Assembly (NCBI RefSeq): GCF_007828045.1
Contig: NZ_VITN01000004.1
Span: 62,001 to 126,000 of the forward strand
Length of the DNA: 64,000 nt
Reading direction: 5' to 3'
Source: Nitrospirillum amazonense
Lineage (GTDB): Bacteria > Pseudomonadota > Alphaproteobacteria > Azospirillales > Azospirillaceae
The position numbers and the translations under genes are program-made. Positions 33,601-40,738 of the stretch are shown here, one piece after another (the stretch's first letter is position 1; each line of letters begins with the position of its first letter). The notes under the pieces were generated by a model. That model ran no database searches and had not been told where the DNA came from. It was given only the letters and a program-made list of their open reading frames with translations.

Positions 33601-33699
33601 CAGGGCGACAAGTCCCAGCAGGAAGGCGACACGGCACAGCCGCAATCCGCCAAGGACCAACCCGCTTACCCGCTTCACGCTCAAGATGCTGCCGCCCAT
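30604..33699 (-). CDS. Membrane diguanylate cyclase with two-component-type beta-propeller sensor
   Basis: 1031 residues. An N-terminal membrane segment/signal (about 14-38) precedes many periplasmic propeller repeats of the form D-x-x-G-x-L-W-V-G-T, about residues 50-690 (for example GFLWVGTQGGLARWDG). A Y_Y_Y domain follows, then a transmembrane helix (LWLHLLAGALAVVAVTLLV, about 775-800), a coiled coil and a GGDEF domain. The active site is intact, GGEEF at 946-950, and an I-site RSTD lies five residues upstream (937-940), implying product inhibition by c-di-GMP. It probably senses an extracellular signal, perhaps a glycan product, and raises c-di-GMP. The start at 33699 has only a weak ribosome site. 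Confidence 0.92.
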   Translation of the reverse strand: MGGSILSVKRVSGLVLGGLRLCRVAFLLGLVALPSLVRAAPADRWSGLAETVFQNYGRDQGLPHPVPTALAQDHDGFLWVGTQGGLARWDGYRFKSYMASQDVPGSLPSDFIKSLFIDPKGRLWVGANSLALYDATADRFETIPLGTINGRPDIGTITDDGAGGLWIGTDDGLRHLDIDSRAVTVLRAGTPEASGLPGGRVQAVLHDGAGGLWVGTAQGLAYRKPGDTGFTAVPLGETAQTNVSVLFQDGEGRIWVGTIRYGLYVVDRPGAAPRAVNPGATDLTGWISAICASGPHEIWVGLRNRSIIAVDTRSGAMRPIRHDRAQPASLAHDDIWALLRDSAGSIWVGGTGGLSYHPHDAGLVATVFGGSRREGLSASDVFALLSARDGRAWLGYFDGGIDVVDPMGGRVAALRPDPNRPEDALPPDIVFSLAQDEAGRVYIATRRGLYRADPAASAVRRVTLPGGRDPAAPTMSLIVRDGMLWVGGEEDGLRGYTLDGPGGTPGRLVFGATPADQAQLSDRTIRALLAGAGHELWVGTRNGLNHIDIATGAVERIPPAHGDPQGLPDPYVSSLLVDRQGRLWVGTFGGGLALMTGRDAGGKPRFRHFGLAQGMPHANVCSLAMDGDGVIWAGTDDGLARIDPDTLEVRAVRRADGSALVDYFVGASAATPAGEALFGSKGGMTVVRPGTLPAWRFPAPVVITDLRVGGHPVPVARVRASGPLVLTPETNSLAVEFAALDYTAPGRNRYAYRLEGYDADWIEADVNRRLAVYTNLPPGDYTLRLRGSNRDGMWTERDLTLPLRVMPAWYQRLWLHLLAGALAVVAVTLLVRWRTSYLRRRQAELENQIADRTADLRAANDRLTHLATTDPLTGCANRHHFMERARDMIALASRHGTPLALAILDLDEFKRVNDTHGHPGGDAVLALTGRVLASHVRSTDLVGRIGGEEFALLMPHTAAHGARLLADRLRQAISDECVAIDGVQIRVTASLGLAERRNGEDLDALYAHADAALYRAKQSGRNRVEMTRSAE

Positions 33700-33843
33700 C
33701 GCCCGTTCGACATAGGAACCATAACAGGTATGACGTGTCTTAGCACCGGTGTGTCGCTACCAACACGCTATCTTCTGGTCAGGGATAATGGATGTCAGTC
33801 GGGTATTGAAAGGTTTTTCAAGGGACTAATTCAGCGGGCCTTG

Positions 33844-33866
33844 TGTGCCGGCGGCATTTCGGCACA
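33844..33866. repeat. Inverted repeat in the metalloprotease leader
   Basis: TGTGCCG (33844-33850) and CGGCACA (33860-33866) form a 7-base-pair dyad, 37 bases before the TTG start at 33903. It may be a regulator site or a leader hairpin. The rest of the 33700-33902 gap holds no gene. Confidence 0.35.
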
Positions 33867-33902
33867 TCGTGCGTCCAAACAGGGCACCATGGGGGATATC
33901 CG

Positions 33903-36404
33903 TTGCGCACGTCATCGTTGGCCGTGTGGGCCGCCGCGTTGGTCTTTTCCACGGCACCCGTCGCCTTGGCGGCGGCGCCCGCCGGTGCGCCCGCCGGTGC
34001 GCCCCCGGGGCCGGCCGCGGCCCTGCAGGGACTTCCCCTCCAGGATGGCCTCATGCCGGTCCGGGTCGACAAGGCCCAGGGTAAGATTTTCCTGACCCTG
34101 CCCGCGCCGGGCGCCGATGGTGTCCTGGCCCGCTATCTCTACACGCCGGCATTGCGCACCGGCCTGGGCTCCGCCCCGACCTTCCTGGATCGGGGGCGCA
34201 TCGGGCAGACGCAGGTGCTGGCCTTCCGCCTGCTGGGCGCCAAGGTCGCTATCCAGTTCGAAAACCCTCGCTTTCGCAACCCCACGGCGTCCGGCCCCAG
34301 CGCCGACTTCGCTACCTCCATCGTCTGGATGGGCGACGCCATGCCTTTGCCCGACGGGCGGGTGGCGGTGGACATCGCCAAGTTCCTGACCGCCGACATG
34401 CTGGGCATCGCCAAGTCGCTGGGGCAGGAGGGTGACGCCATCGGCACCGGTGGCGCGCCGCAGGGGGCGGGCAAGGGCTTCAGGCTGGACGGGGGCCTCA
34501 GCGCCGCCGATCCCACCTCGCTCAAGCTGTTTCCCGACAACCTGGAGGTCGACGCCGTCCAGACCTACACCTCCGACCATCCGGGGGCGGAGGTGGAGAA
34601 CATCGCGCCGGACGCCCGCCAGGTCAGCTTCACCGTCCATCACAGCTTCGTGCGCCTGCCGGGCCCCGGCTTCACCCCGCGCGCCTTCGACCCGCGCATG
34701 GGCGGCTTCTCGACCCAGGCGGTGGATTACGGCCGGCCCCTGGGCCAGGACGTGGTGCACGACGTGGCCAACCGCTTCCGCCTGGAAAAGGTGGACCCGG
34801 CCGCCGCTCGCTCCCGCGTCAAGAAACCCATCGTCTTCTACCTGGACCGCACGGTGCCGGAGCCGATGCGCACCGCCCTGCTGGAGGGCATCAACTGGTG
34901 GGCCCAGGCCTTTGAGGCCGCCGGCTATATCGACGCCTTCCGGGCGGAGCCGCTGCCCGAGGGGGTGGACCCCATGGACGTGCGCTACAACATCGTCAAC
35001 TGGGTGGACCGCGCCACCCGCGGCTGGTCCTACGGGCAGGAGATCGTGGACCCGCGCACGGGTGAGATCGTGAAGGGCATGGTGGTCTTAGGTTCCGAAC
35101 GGGTGCGGCAGGACATCCTGATCTTCGAAGGCCTGGTGGGGGCGGACAAGGTGGGGACCGGCGGGCCCAACGATCCGGTCCAGGTGGCGCTGGCCCGCCT
35201 GCGCCAGCTGGGCGCGCACGAGGTGGGCCACGCCCTGGGCTTCGCCCACAATTTCGCCGCCAGCACGCAGGGCCGCGCCTCCGTCATGGATTATCCCGCC
35301 CCGCGCATCGGCTTGGCCGATGGCCATCCTGACCTGTCGGACGCCTATGGCACCGGCGTGGGCGCCTGGGATAGGGCGACGGTGGACTGGCTGTACGGTG
35401 CCGCGCCCTCCAGCCAGGACGACCAGGCGGCGGCTGACGCCAAGGCCTCGGCGGCGGTGGCCGCCGGCCTGCGCTATGTTCAGGACGACAACGCCCGCCG
35501 GCCGGATACAGCCCAGCCTTGGGGCGGCCTGTGGGATGACGGTGCCGATCCGGTGGCGGAGCTGACCCGCCTGATGGCCGTACGTCGCGCCGCCATCGAA
35601 CAGTTCGGCCTGAGGGCCCTGGCGCCGGGTGAGGCGGTGGCCGAACTGCGCCGCCGCTTCGTGCCCATCTGGCTGCTGCACCGTTACCAGGTGAACGCCG
35701 CCGCCAAGTCGGTGGGCGGCGTCACCTTCGCCTATGCGGTGAAGGGCGACGGACGGGAGGCGTCGGTGCCCATGGCGGCCGACACCCAGCGCGCCGCCCT
35801 GTCGGCCTTGCTCTCCACCCTGTCGGCCGACCAGCTGCGCGTGCCGGCCGGCCTGTTGCCCCTGCTGTCCGCCGCGCGCAACGGCAGCGACAACCGCCAG
35901 TTCGATATCGAGCTGTTCGCCACCGCCGGCGGACCGGTGTTCGACCCGCTGGTGGCGGCGGATGTCGCGGCCTCCATCACCCTCAACACCCTGCTGGCGC
36001 CCACGCGTCTCGCCCGGCTGGCGGCACAGCGCGCCGCCGACCCGCAGGCCCTGGGGGTGAATGAGGTGCTGGAGCGGCTGGTGTCCACCGTCCTGCCGGA
36101 CAAGAGCGACGCCGTCAGCCGCCGCGTCGCCTATCGCGCCATCGTCACCATGGCCCAGGTGGCCCGCCGGCCTGGCACCACGCCGGAGGTGGCGGCCCTG
36201 CTGGACCAGCGGGTGCATGAGGTGGCGGAGGGCCTGGCCAAGGGCCGGGGCGATGCGGAGGAGCGCGCCTGGGCCCTCAGCCTGTCGCGCCAGCTGCTGG
36301 ACCCGCAGCAGGCGGACAAGCTGCTGGCCGACCGTCCGCGCTCGGTGGAGGTGCCGCCGGGCGACCCCATCGGCGGGGAGAGCGATTGGATGGACCTGCC
36401 CTGA
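33903..36404 (+). CDS. Exported zinc-dependent metalloprotease (DUF5117/DUF5118 type)
   Basis: 833 residues from TTG 33903, chosen because a GGGGGA sequence precedes it and the protein then starts with a clean signal peptide (RTSSLAVWAAALVFSTAPVALA). The extended zinc motif HEVGHALGFAH is at residues 439-449, with MDYPAPR downstream as a Met-turn candidate; this is the metzincin-like pattern of the DUF5117-protease-DUF5118 family. The N-terminal half (to about 400) is the DUF5117 region and the C-terminal part (about 650-830) is helical. These proteases are exported and of unsettled substrate. A 12-base tandem repeat (33975-33998) encodes an A-P-A-G linker after the signal. Confidence 0.88.
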   Translation: MRTSSLAVWAAALVFSTAPVALAAAPAGAPAGAPPGPAAALQGLPLQDGLMPVRVDKAQGKIFLTLPAPGADGVLARYLYTPALRTGLGSAPTFLDRGRIGQTQVLAFRLLGAKVAIQFENPRFRNPTASGPSADFATSIVWMGDAMPLPDGRVAVDIAKFLTADMLGIAKSLGQEGDAIGTGGAPQGAGKGFRLDGGLSAADPTSLKLFPDNLEVDAVQTYTSDHPGAEVENIAPDARQVSFTVHHSFVRLPGPGFTPRAFDPRMGGFSTQAVDYGRPLGQDVVHDVANRFRLEKVDPAAARSRVKKPIVFYLDRTVPEPMRTALLEGINWWAQAFEAAGYIDAFRAEPLPEGVDPMDVRYNIVNWVDRATRGWSYGQEIVDPRTGEIVKGMVVLGSERVRQDILIFEGLVGADKVGTGGPNDPVQVALARLRQLGAHEVGHALGFAHNFAASTQGRASVMDYPAPRIGLADGHPDLSDAYGTGVGAWDRATVDWLYGAAPSSQDDQAAADAKASAAVAAGLRYVQDDNARRPDTAQPWGGLWDDGADPVAELTRLMAVRRAAIEQFGLRALAPGEAVAELRRRFVPIWLLHRYQVNAAAKSVGGVTFAYAVKGDGREASVPMAADTQRAALSALLSTLSADQLRVPAGLLPLLSAARNGSDNRQFDIELFATAGGPVFDPLVAADVAASITLNTLLAPTRLARLAAQRAADPQALGVNEVLERLVSTVLPDKSDAVSRRVAYRAIVTMAQVARRPGTTPEVAALLDQRVHEVAEGLAKGRGDAEERAWALSLSRQLLDPQQADKLLADRPRSVEVPPGDPIGGESDWMDLP
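33975..33998 (+). repeat. 12-base tandem repeat in the protease linker
   Basis: GCGCCCGCCGGT is present twice in succession (33975-33986, 33987-33998) and a decayed third copy follows. It extends the Ala-Pro-Gly linker after the signal peptide in frame. Confidence 0.65.
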
Positions 36405-36436
36405 GGTTTCCGGACCAGGCTTTGTCGGGAGGCTCC

Positions 36437-36478
36437 GCCCACCCATATGACGGGTGGGCCTGTGTGGCCCGGCTTTTT
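36437..36478 (+). terminator. Candidate intrinsic terminator after the metalloprotease
   Basis: GCCCACCC (36437-36444) and GGGTGGGC (36452-36459) form an 8-base-pair stem with a 7-base loop. A T5 run follows at 36474-36478 but is 14 bases away, so the fit to an intrinsic terminator is only partial. The cupin gene starts at 36496. Confidence 0.45.
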
Positions 36479-36495
36479 CGGGAGAGCGAAACGCC

Positions 36496-37203
36496 ATGAT
36501 GCGGCTGAACGACGATCTGACCGTGCGCACGGCGGTGCATGCCGGCGGCATGGTTTGGGTGCCCAGCCCGTCGCCGGGTGTGGACCGCCGCATGCTGTCG
36601 CGCATCGGGGATGAGAAGGCGCGCGCCACCTCCATCGTCCGCTATGCCGCCGGCAGCCGCTTCCCCACCCACGGCCATCCGGGCGGGGAGGAGTTCCTGG
36701 TGCTGGACGGCGTGTTCCAGGATGAGACGGGTGATTTCCCCGCCGGCACCTATGTCCGCAATCCGCCTGGCAGCGGCCACGCCCCGGGCTCCGCGCCCGG
36801 CTGCGTCATCTTCGTGAAGCTGTGGCAGTTCCGGGCCGATGACCAGGCCCGCGTCGTCCTCCAACCCGGCGAGGGGGAGGCGCGGCCCACCCGCCCCGGC
36901 GTTGAGCGCGCCCTGAGTCTGTTCGCCGATGGGTATGAGGCTGGGGGGCGTGAGGCCGGGGGGCGTGAGGAGGTGCGGTTGGAAGACTGGCGGCCGGATG
37001 CCGAGGTGCGTGTGGCCAATCCGCAGGGGCTGGAACTGCTGGTCGTGGCCGGCGGCTTTATCGAAAAGGGCGAGGCGTTCCACCCCCAGTCCTGGCTGCG
37101 CCTGCCCGCCGGCCGGGACCTGGTGGTCCATACCGGCGGGCAGGGCGCTCGCGTCTGGCTGAAGGCCGGGCCGCTGCTGCACCCGGATGTCTGCGCCTTC
37201 TGA
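36496..37203 (+). CDS. Cupin domain protein, ChrR anti-sigma cupin-like
   Basis: 235 residues from ATG 36496 (GGGAGAGCG upstream). The metal-binding cupin motif is PTHGHPGGEEFLVLDG (His59, His61, Glu65/Glu66), followed by GTYVRNPPGSGH with a further His, as in the ChrR-type cupin domain. A second cupin-like half spans about 150-230 (ELLVVAGGFIEKGEAFHPQSWLRLPAG). Unlike ChrR there is no N-terminal zinc anti-sigma domain and no sigma factor gene adjacent, so an enzymatic or ligand-binding role is as likely. A 15-base tandem repeat at 36937-36966 duplicates E-A-G-G-R between the halves. Confidence 0.82.
   Translation: MMRLNDDLTVRTAVHAGGMVWVPSPSPGVDRRMLSRIGDEKARATSIVRYAAGSRFPTHGHPGGEEFLVLDGVFQDETGDFPAGTYVRNPPGSGHAPGSAPGCVIFVKLWQFRADDQARVVLQPGEGEARPTRPGVERALSLFADGYEAGGREAGGREEVRLEDWRPDAEVRVANPQGLELLVVAGGFIEKGEAFHPQSWLRLPAGRDLVVHTGGQGARVWLKAGPLLHPDVCAF
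36937..36966 (+). repeat. 15-base tandem repeat in the cupin gene
   Basis: GAGGCTGGGGGGCGT (36937-36951) is followed by GAGGCCGGGGGGCGT (36952-36966), one base different. It duplicates five codons in the linker between the two cupin halves. Confidence 0.75.
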
Positions 37204-37752
37204 TCAGGCTAGGACGGGCGCGCGCCGGGCGGGCCAGAAGCGGCTGTTGCGCAGCAGGCCGGCGGAGACCAGCGACACTAGCACGCCCACGGGGAAGATC
37301 TCATTGAAGGTCAAGGACAGGCGGTAGAAGGGGTTGGCGTACTTCGCCCTCATCTTGTCCATCTCCGCCGTCAGGGCGGCCAGGGCCTCGTCCGAGGCGC
37401 CCTTGGCCTTCTCCTGGCTGATCATGGCCTGGGCGTAGTCGTTGACATAGTCCATGTGGTTCAGGGCCTGCGTCACCTCCCACGCCAGGGCGTAGATCAC
37501 CCCGCCGACGATGCTGATGCCCAGGCCCAGGAACAAGGCGGGCCAGAAACGGATGACGCCGCCCAAGGCGGTGTCGCGATGGCGCTTCACCGCCAGGAAG
37601 ATGGTGCTGAGCGCCACCAGCATGGTGGCGTAGCCGAGGGCCATCTCCACGGCCATGGGCAGGTGGCCGTGCGGCACCGTGGTCAGCACCCCCATGGCCA
37701 GGCCGGAGATGAGGCCGGCGGCCAGGCCGTAGGTCAGGATTTTGCGCAGCAT
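37204..37752 (-). CDS. DUF4199 family membrane protein
   Basis: 182 residues from ATG 37752. Four transmembrane segments: about 5-25 (ILTYGLAAGLISGLAMGVL), 32-55, 67-92 (FWPALFLGLGISIVGGVIYALAW) and 145-168 (EIFPVGVLVSLVSAGLL), with a charged helix (about 100-140, ISQEKAKGASDEALAALTAEMDKM) between the third and fourth. This is the DUF4199 architecture. Function is unknown. The upstream gene on the same strand is a LuxR-type regulator with membrane helices, a pairing found elsewhere, and the two are 105 bases apart. The stop abuts the cupin gene stop with no spacer. Confidence 0.82.
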   Translation of the reverse strand: MLRKILTYGLAAGLISGLAMGVLTTVPHGHLPMAVEMALGYATMLVALSTIFLAVKRHRDTALGGVIRFWPALFLGLGISIVGGVIYALAWEVTQALNHMDYVNDYAQAMISQEKAKGASDEALAALTAEMDKMRAKYANPFYRLSLTFNEIFPVGVLVSLVSAGLLRNSRFWPARRAPVLA

Positions 37753-37857
37753 GCGAACGCCCCTTTGGTTCCCGTGTGATCCGTGCCCCTCACTGGCCCG
37801 CAAATCAGGTCGCGGGCAATCGCCCGAACGGGTGATTTCGGCGGAATCACCCATAAT

Positions 37858-38337
37858 TCAGGGCACCAGACCCAATTCCCGGGCGCGGTTGACGGCATCG
37901 GCGCGACGCTGGGCGCCCAGCTTCTCGAACAGCCGGGCCAGGTGCGTCTTGACCGTGTTGGGGGAGATATCCAGCACCAGGGCGATCTCCTTGTTGGAGC
38001 GTCCGGCCGCCAGTTCGCGCAGCACTGTCAGTTCGCGGGCGCTGATGCCCAGGCCGGCTTGGGCCTGGACATTGCCCTCGGCCGGCAGCGGCGGGGCGGG
38101 GCGCATGAGCCGAACACCCACCGCCACACCCAGGGCCAGGAAGCCCGCCGCGATCAGAAAGATATAGATGTCGTCGGAATGGGCGCGGGCCAGGCGCTGA
38201 TAATCCAGCCATTGCAGCGCCATCGTGCCCACGGCCAGCATCAGGCCGTAGAGCGCCACGCGCCGCACGGCCGGCAGCCAGTCCCCCCGGCGCTGGAGCG
38301 CCGCCCGCAATCGCTGCGGCAACACCGGACGGCGCAT
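37858..38337 (-). CDS. Membrane-anchored LuxR-type regulator without receiver domain
   Basis: 159 residues. Two transmembrane helices (about 24-44, VALYGLMLAVGTMALQWL; and 56-78, DIYIFLIAAGFLALGVAVGV) precede a LuxR-type helix-turn-helix (about 95-158): ISARELTVLRELAAGRSNKEIALVLDISPNTVKTHLARLFEKLGAQRRADAV. The Glu, Gly and Val/Lys positions of GerE-type domains are all there. A DNA-binding domain tethered to the membrane with no receiver suggests that signals reach it through the membrane part. It is upstream of the DUF4199 gene and probably controls that gene; the signal is unknown. Confidence 0.88.
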   Translation of the reverse strand: MRRPVLPQRLRAALQRRGDWLPAVRRVALYGLMLAVGTMALQWLDYQRLARAHSDDIYIFLIAAGFLALGVAVGVRLMRPAPPLPAEGNVQAQAGLGISARELTVLRELAAGRSNKEIALVLDISPNTVKTHLARLFEKLGAQRRADAVNRARELGLVP

Positions 38338-38409
38338 GGCTTTCCTTCAGGCTGGACGGACCGTTCGCCATAAAGGTCCGCCGGGGGCCAGCCGTCTGTC
38401 AAGGTGGCC

Positions 38410-39324
38410 TCAGCCGGCGGCGTAGGCCACCGCGATGCGGGCGGCCAGGGCGGCGTTGTTTTTCACCAGGGCGATGTTGGCCGTCAGGCTGCGGCCGCCC
38501 GACAGCTCGTTGATGCGGGCCAGCAGGAAGGGTGTCAGGTCCTTGCGGCTGATGCCCCGGGATTCCGCCTCCGCCACCGCGTCCGTGATGGTGCCGTCGA
38601 TAAAGGCGGGATCCAGGGCGTCGGCCTCGGGGATGGGGTTGGCGATCATGATGCCGGTGCCGCAGCCCAGATCGCGGTGCAGCCGTATGGCGGCGGCGAT
38701 CTCCTCGGCACTGTCCAGGCGATGGTCGGCCTTGTGGCCGCTGCTGCGGGTGAAGAAGGCGGGGAAGTCGTCGCTGCCGTGGGCGATGACGGGCACGCGC
38801 TGGGTCTCCAGGAACTCCAGCGTCTTGGGGATGTCCAGGATGGACTTCACCCCGGCGCAGACCACGGTGGTGGGGGTGCGGCCCAGCTCCGTCAGGTCGG
38901 CGGAGATGTCGAAGGTCGCCTCCGCCCCCCGGTGCACGCCGCCCACGCCGCCGGTGGCGAACAGGGGGATGCCGGCCAGGTCGGCGATGCGCATGGTGGC
39001 GGACACGGTGGTGCCGGCACTGCCCTTACGTACCATGACGGCCGCCAGGTCGCGGCTGGATGCCTTCACCACGCCCTTGGCCTGGGCCAGGTCCTCAAGC
39101 TCCGCCCCCGTCAGGCCCGCGCGCGCCACGCCCCGCACCACCGCGATGGTGGCGGGCACGGCGCCGTTGGCCCGCACCACATCTTCCACCGCCAGCGCTG
39201 TGCCCAGGTTGGCCGGGTAGGGCATGCCGTGGGTGATGATGGTGGATTCCAGCGCCACCACCGGCCGGCCGGTGGCGAGCGCGTCGGCAACCTCGGGGCC
39301 GAGGACGGGCTTCAGAAGAGACAT
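38410..39324 (-). CDS. psuG: Pseudouridine-5'-phosphate glycosidase
   Basis: 304 residues from ATG 39324 (GAGG seven bases upstream). The family landmarks are visible: VALESTIITHGMPYPAN at the N terminus, KGSAGTTVSATM, FATGGVGGVHRG and the C-terminal SLTANIALVKNNAALAA. PsuG cleaves the C-C glycosidic bond of pseudouridine 5'-phosphate, giving uracil and ribose 5-phosphate in the cytoplasm. The gene follows the kinase gene by 8 bases in the same direction, matching the known psuK-psuG pathway for RNA-derived pseudouridine. No dedicated transporter is next to it. Confidence 0.94.
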   Translation of the reverse strand: MSLLKPVLGPEVADALATGRPVVALESTIITHGMPYPANLGTALAVEDVVRANGAVPATIAVVRGVARAGLTGAELEDLAQAKGVVKASSRDLAAVMVRKGSAGTTVSATMRIADLAGIPLFATGGVGGVHRGAEATFDISADLTELGRTPTTVVCAGVKSILDIPKTLEFLETQRVPVIAHGSDDFPAFFTRSSGHKADHRLDSAEEIAAAIRLHRDLGCGTGIMIANPIPEADALDPAFIDGTITDAVAEAESRGISRKDLTPFLLARINELSGGRSLTANIALVKNNAALAARIAVAYAAG

Positions 39325-39332
39325 CGGGGACC

Positions 39333-40439
39333 TCAAATCGTCAGACGGTGCAGGTTGGCGGCCAGCAATTGCGGAGACAGGCCGGGATGGACGCTGGCCT
39401 TGCTTTCGGTGGTCAGCGCCCCCACCAAGGCGCCCGCCCTGGCGGCGGCCAGCAGGCCGTCGCCGGCCACCAGGCGGTGCAGGGTGCCGGCGATCATGGC
39501 GTCGCCGGCACCGGTGGTGTCCACGGGCTGGGCGGGTATGGCCGCGAAGGTGGCGGCGGTGCCGTCGCCGGCGATGGCCGTGCCCTGGGCGCCCAGGGTG
39601 ACGACGGCGCCGGCCGCCCCGCGGGCCCGCAGGCCTTGGGCGGCCGCCTGGGCGCCCTCCAGCCCGGCATGGCGGGTGCCCAGCAGGGCGTTGGCCTCAT
39701 CCAAATTCATGAACAGCAGGTCGATGCCGGCCAGATCCGGGGGCAGGCGCGCCAGCTTGGGGATGGAGACGGCGTCGATTGCCAGGTGGAAGCGGGCGCT
39801 CCGCCGCCGCGTGACCAGGGCCGCCACCGTTTCCGCCGGCAGGTTGCAATCGGCGAAGACCCAACTGGCCGCCGCCAGGTGCGGCCAGGCGCGGTCCAGC
39901 AGGGCGGGGGTGAACAGGTCGAAGATGCGCATGTCGGCGGCCGCCACCGCCAGGTCGCCATCCGGGCCCAGGATGGCGGCGTATTCGGCGGTGGGTGCCG
40001 CCGCCGTGGTCGCTGCCTGGCTGATGTCCACGCCCAGGGTCCGCAGGTGGTTCAGGATTTCGCGGCCGGCCTCATCCTCCCCCACCAGGGAGATCAGGGC
40101 GGTGGGCACCGCCAGGCGCGCCAGGTTCTCCGCCACGTTGCGGGCGACGCCACCGGGGCTGCGCATGCCGGTCACGGGGTTGGAGGTGGCCGGGACCAGG
40201 GGGGCCAGCGCCTGGTACTTGCGGTCCAGCACCGCGCCGCCCAGGCAGACCACGCGGCGCCCCGCCGGCAGAATGTAGCCCCGGCCCAGCAGCCGGCCCT
40301 TCTGCGTCAGGCTGACCACGTGGGCGGCGACCGTGGAACGGGCCAGGCCCAGGGCGTCGGCCATGTCCTGCTGGCTGACGAAGGGGTTGGCCTCGATGGC
40401 GGCCAATACCGCGCGTTCCTGGTCGCTGAGGTCGGTCAT
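39333..40439 (-). CDS. psuK: Pseudouridine kinase (PfkB family) with fused N-terminal helix-turn-helix
   Basis: 368 residues from ATG 40439. An N-terminal winged helix (residues 1-55: LSDQERAVLAAIEANPFVSQQDMADALGLARSTVAAHVVSLTQKG) is fused to a PfkB kinase (about 60-368). The kinase has GGVARNVAENLARL near the sugar site and DTTGAGDAMIAG, whose Asp is the catalytic base. It phosphorylates pseudouridine for PsuG. Fusion of a DNA-binding domain to PfkB kinases is known in several bacteria and suggests that the enzyme regulates its own operon. A pair of palindromes at 40473-40503, just upstream of its start, is the likely operator. Confidence 0.92.
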   Translation of the reverse strand: MTDLSDQERAVLAAIEANPFVSQQDMADALGLARSTVAAHVVSLTQKGRLLGRGYILPAGRRVVCLGGAVLDRKYQALAPLVPATSNPVTGMRSPGGVARNVAENLARLAVPTALISLVGEDEAGREILNHLRTLGVDISQAATTAAAPTAEYAAILGPDGDLAVAAADMRIFDLFTPALLDRAWPHLAAASWVFADCNLPAETVAALVTRRRSARFHLAIDAVSIPKLARLPPDLAGIDLLFMNLDEANALLGTRHAGLEGAQAAAQGLRARGAAGAVVTLGAQGTAIAGDGTAATFAAIPAQPVDTTGAGDAMIAGTLHRLVAGDGLLAAARAGALVGALTTESKASVHPGLSPQLLAANLHRLTI

Positions 40440-40738
40440 GGGCTGCCTGGCTACGGAGTCTGGAAACGTTATAAACATATGTTCTAGAAAGGAACATATG
40501 TTTGTCGGGGCCGATTGTCACATTCCGCTGCGCCCGTTGGTCCTGTTTGCAGGATGACCGCGATGGGATTCAGGGCCTCGGCGCCGGTGCGTACGCACGT
40601 CGGTTGTATGACCATCTAATCACTACCCGTGCCCGAATAGGCTCTTGGCGTGCCCACCCCGTTACGCCCATACTCCAGGTTGTCATGTCAGTAATTAATG
40701 CGTTCATGGCGGGTGTTCAGCCAGAATGCCGATGGGGG
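40440..40738. other. Divergent gap between psuK and the tyrosinase gene
   Basis: A 299-base divergent interval. It holds the tandem palindromes (40473-40503) close to psuK. The rest has no convincing gene, although a frame continuous with the tyrosinase runs back through it. The tyrosinase promoter must lie here; I could not assign clear -35/-10 boxes. Confidence 0.5.
40473..40503. promoter_or_regulatory. Tandem palindromic operator upstream of psuK
   Basis: AAACATATGTTC (40473-40484) and GAACATATGTTT (40492-40503) form a perfect 12-base inverted repeat with a 7-base spacer. Each arm contains the self-complementary core AACATATGTT, so there are two symmetrical sites 19 bases apart, about two helical turns. 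They start 33 bases upstream of the psuK ATG and fit a pair of dimer sites, plausibly for the helix-turn-helix of the PsuK fusion protein. Confidence 0.75.
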
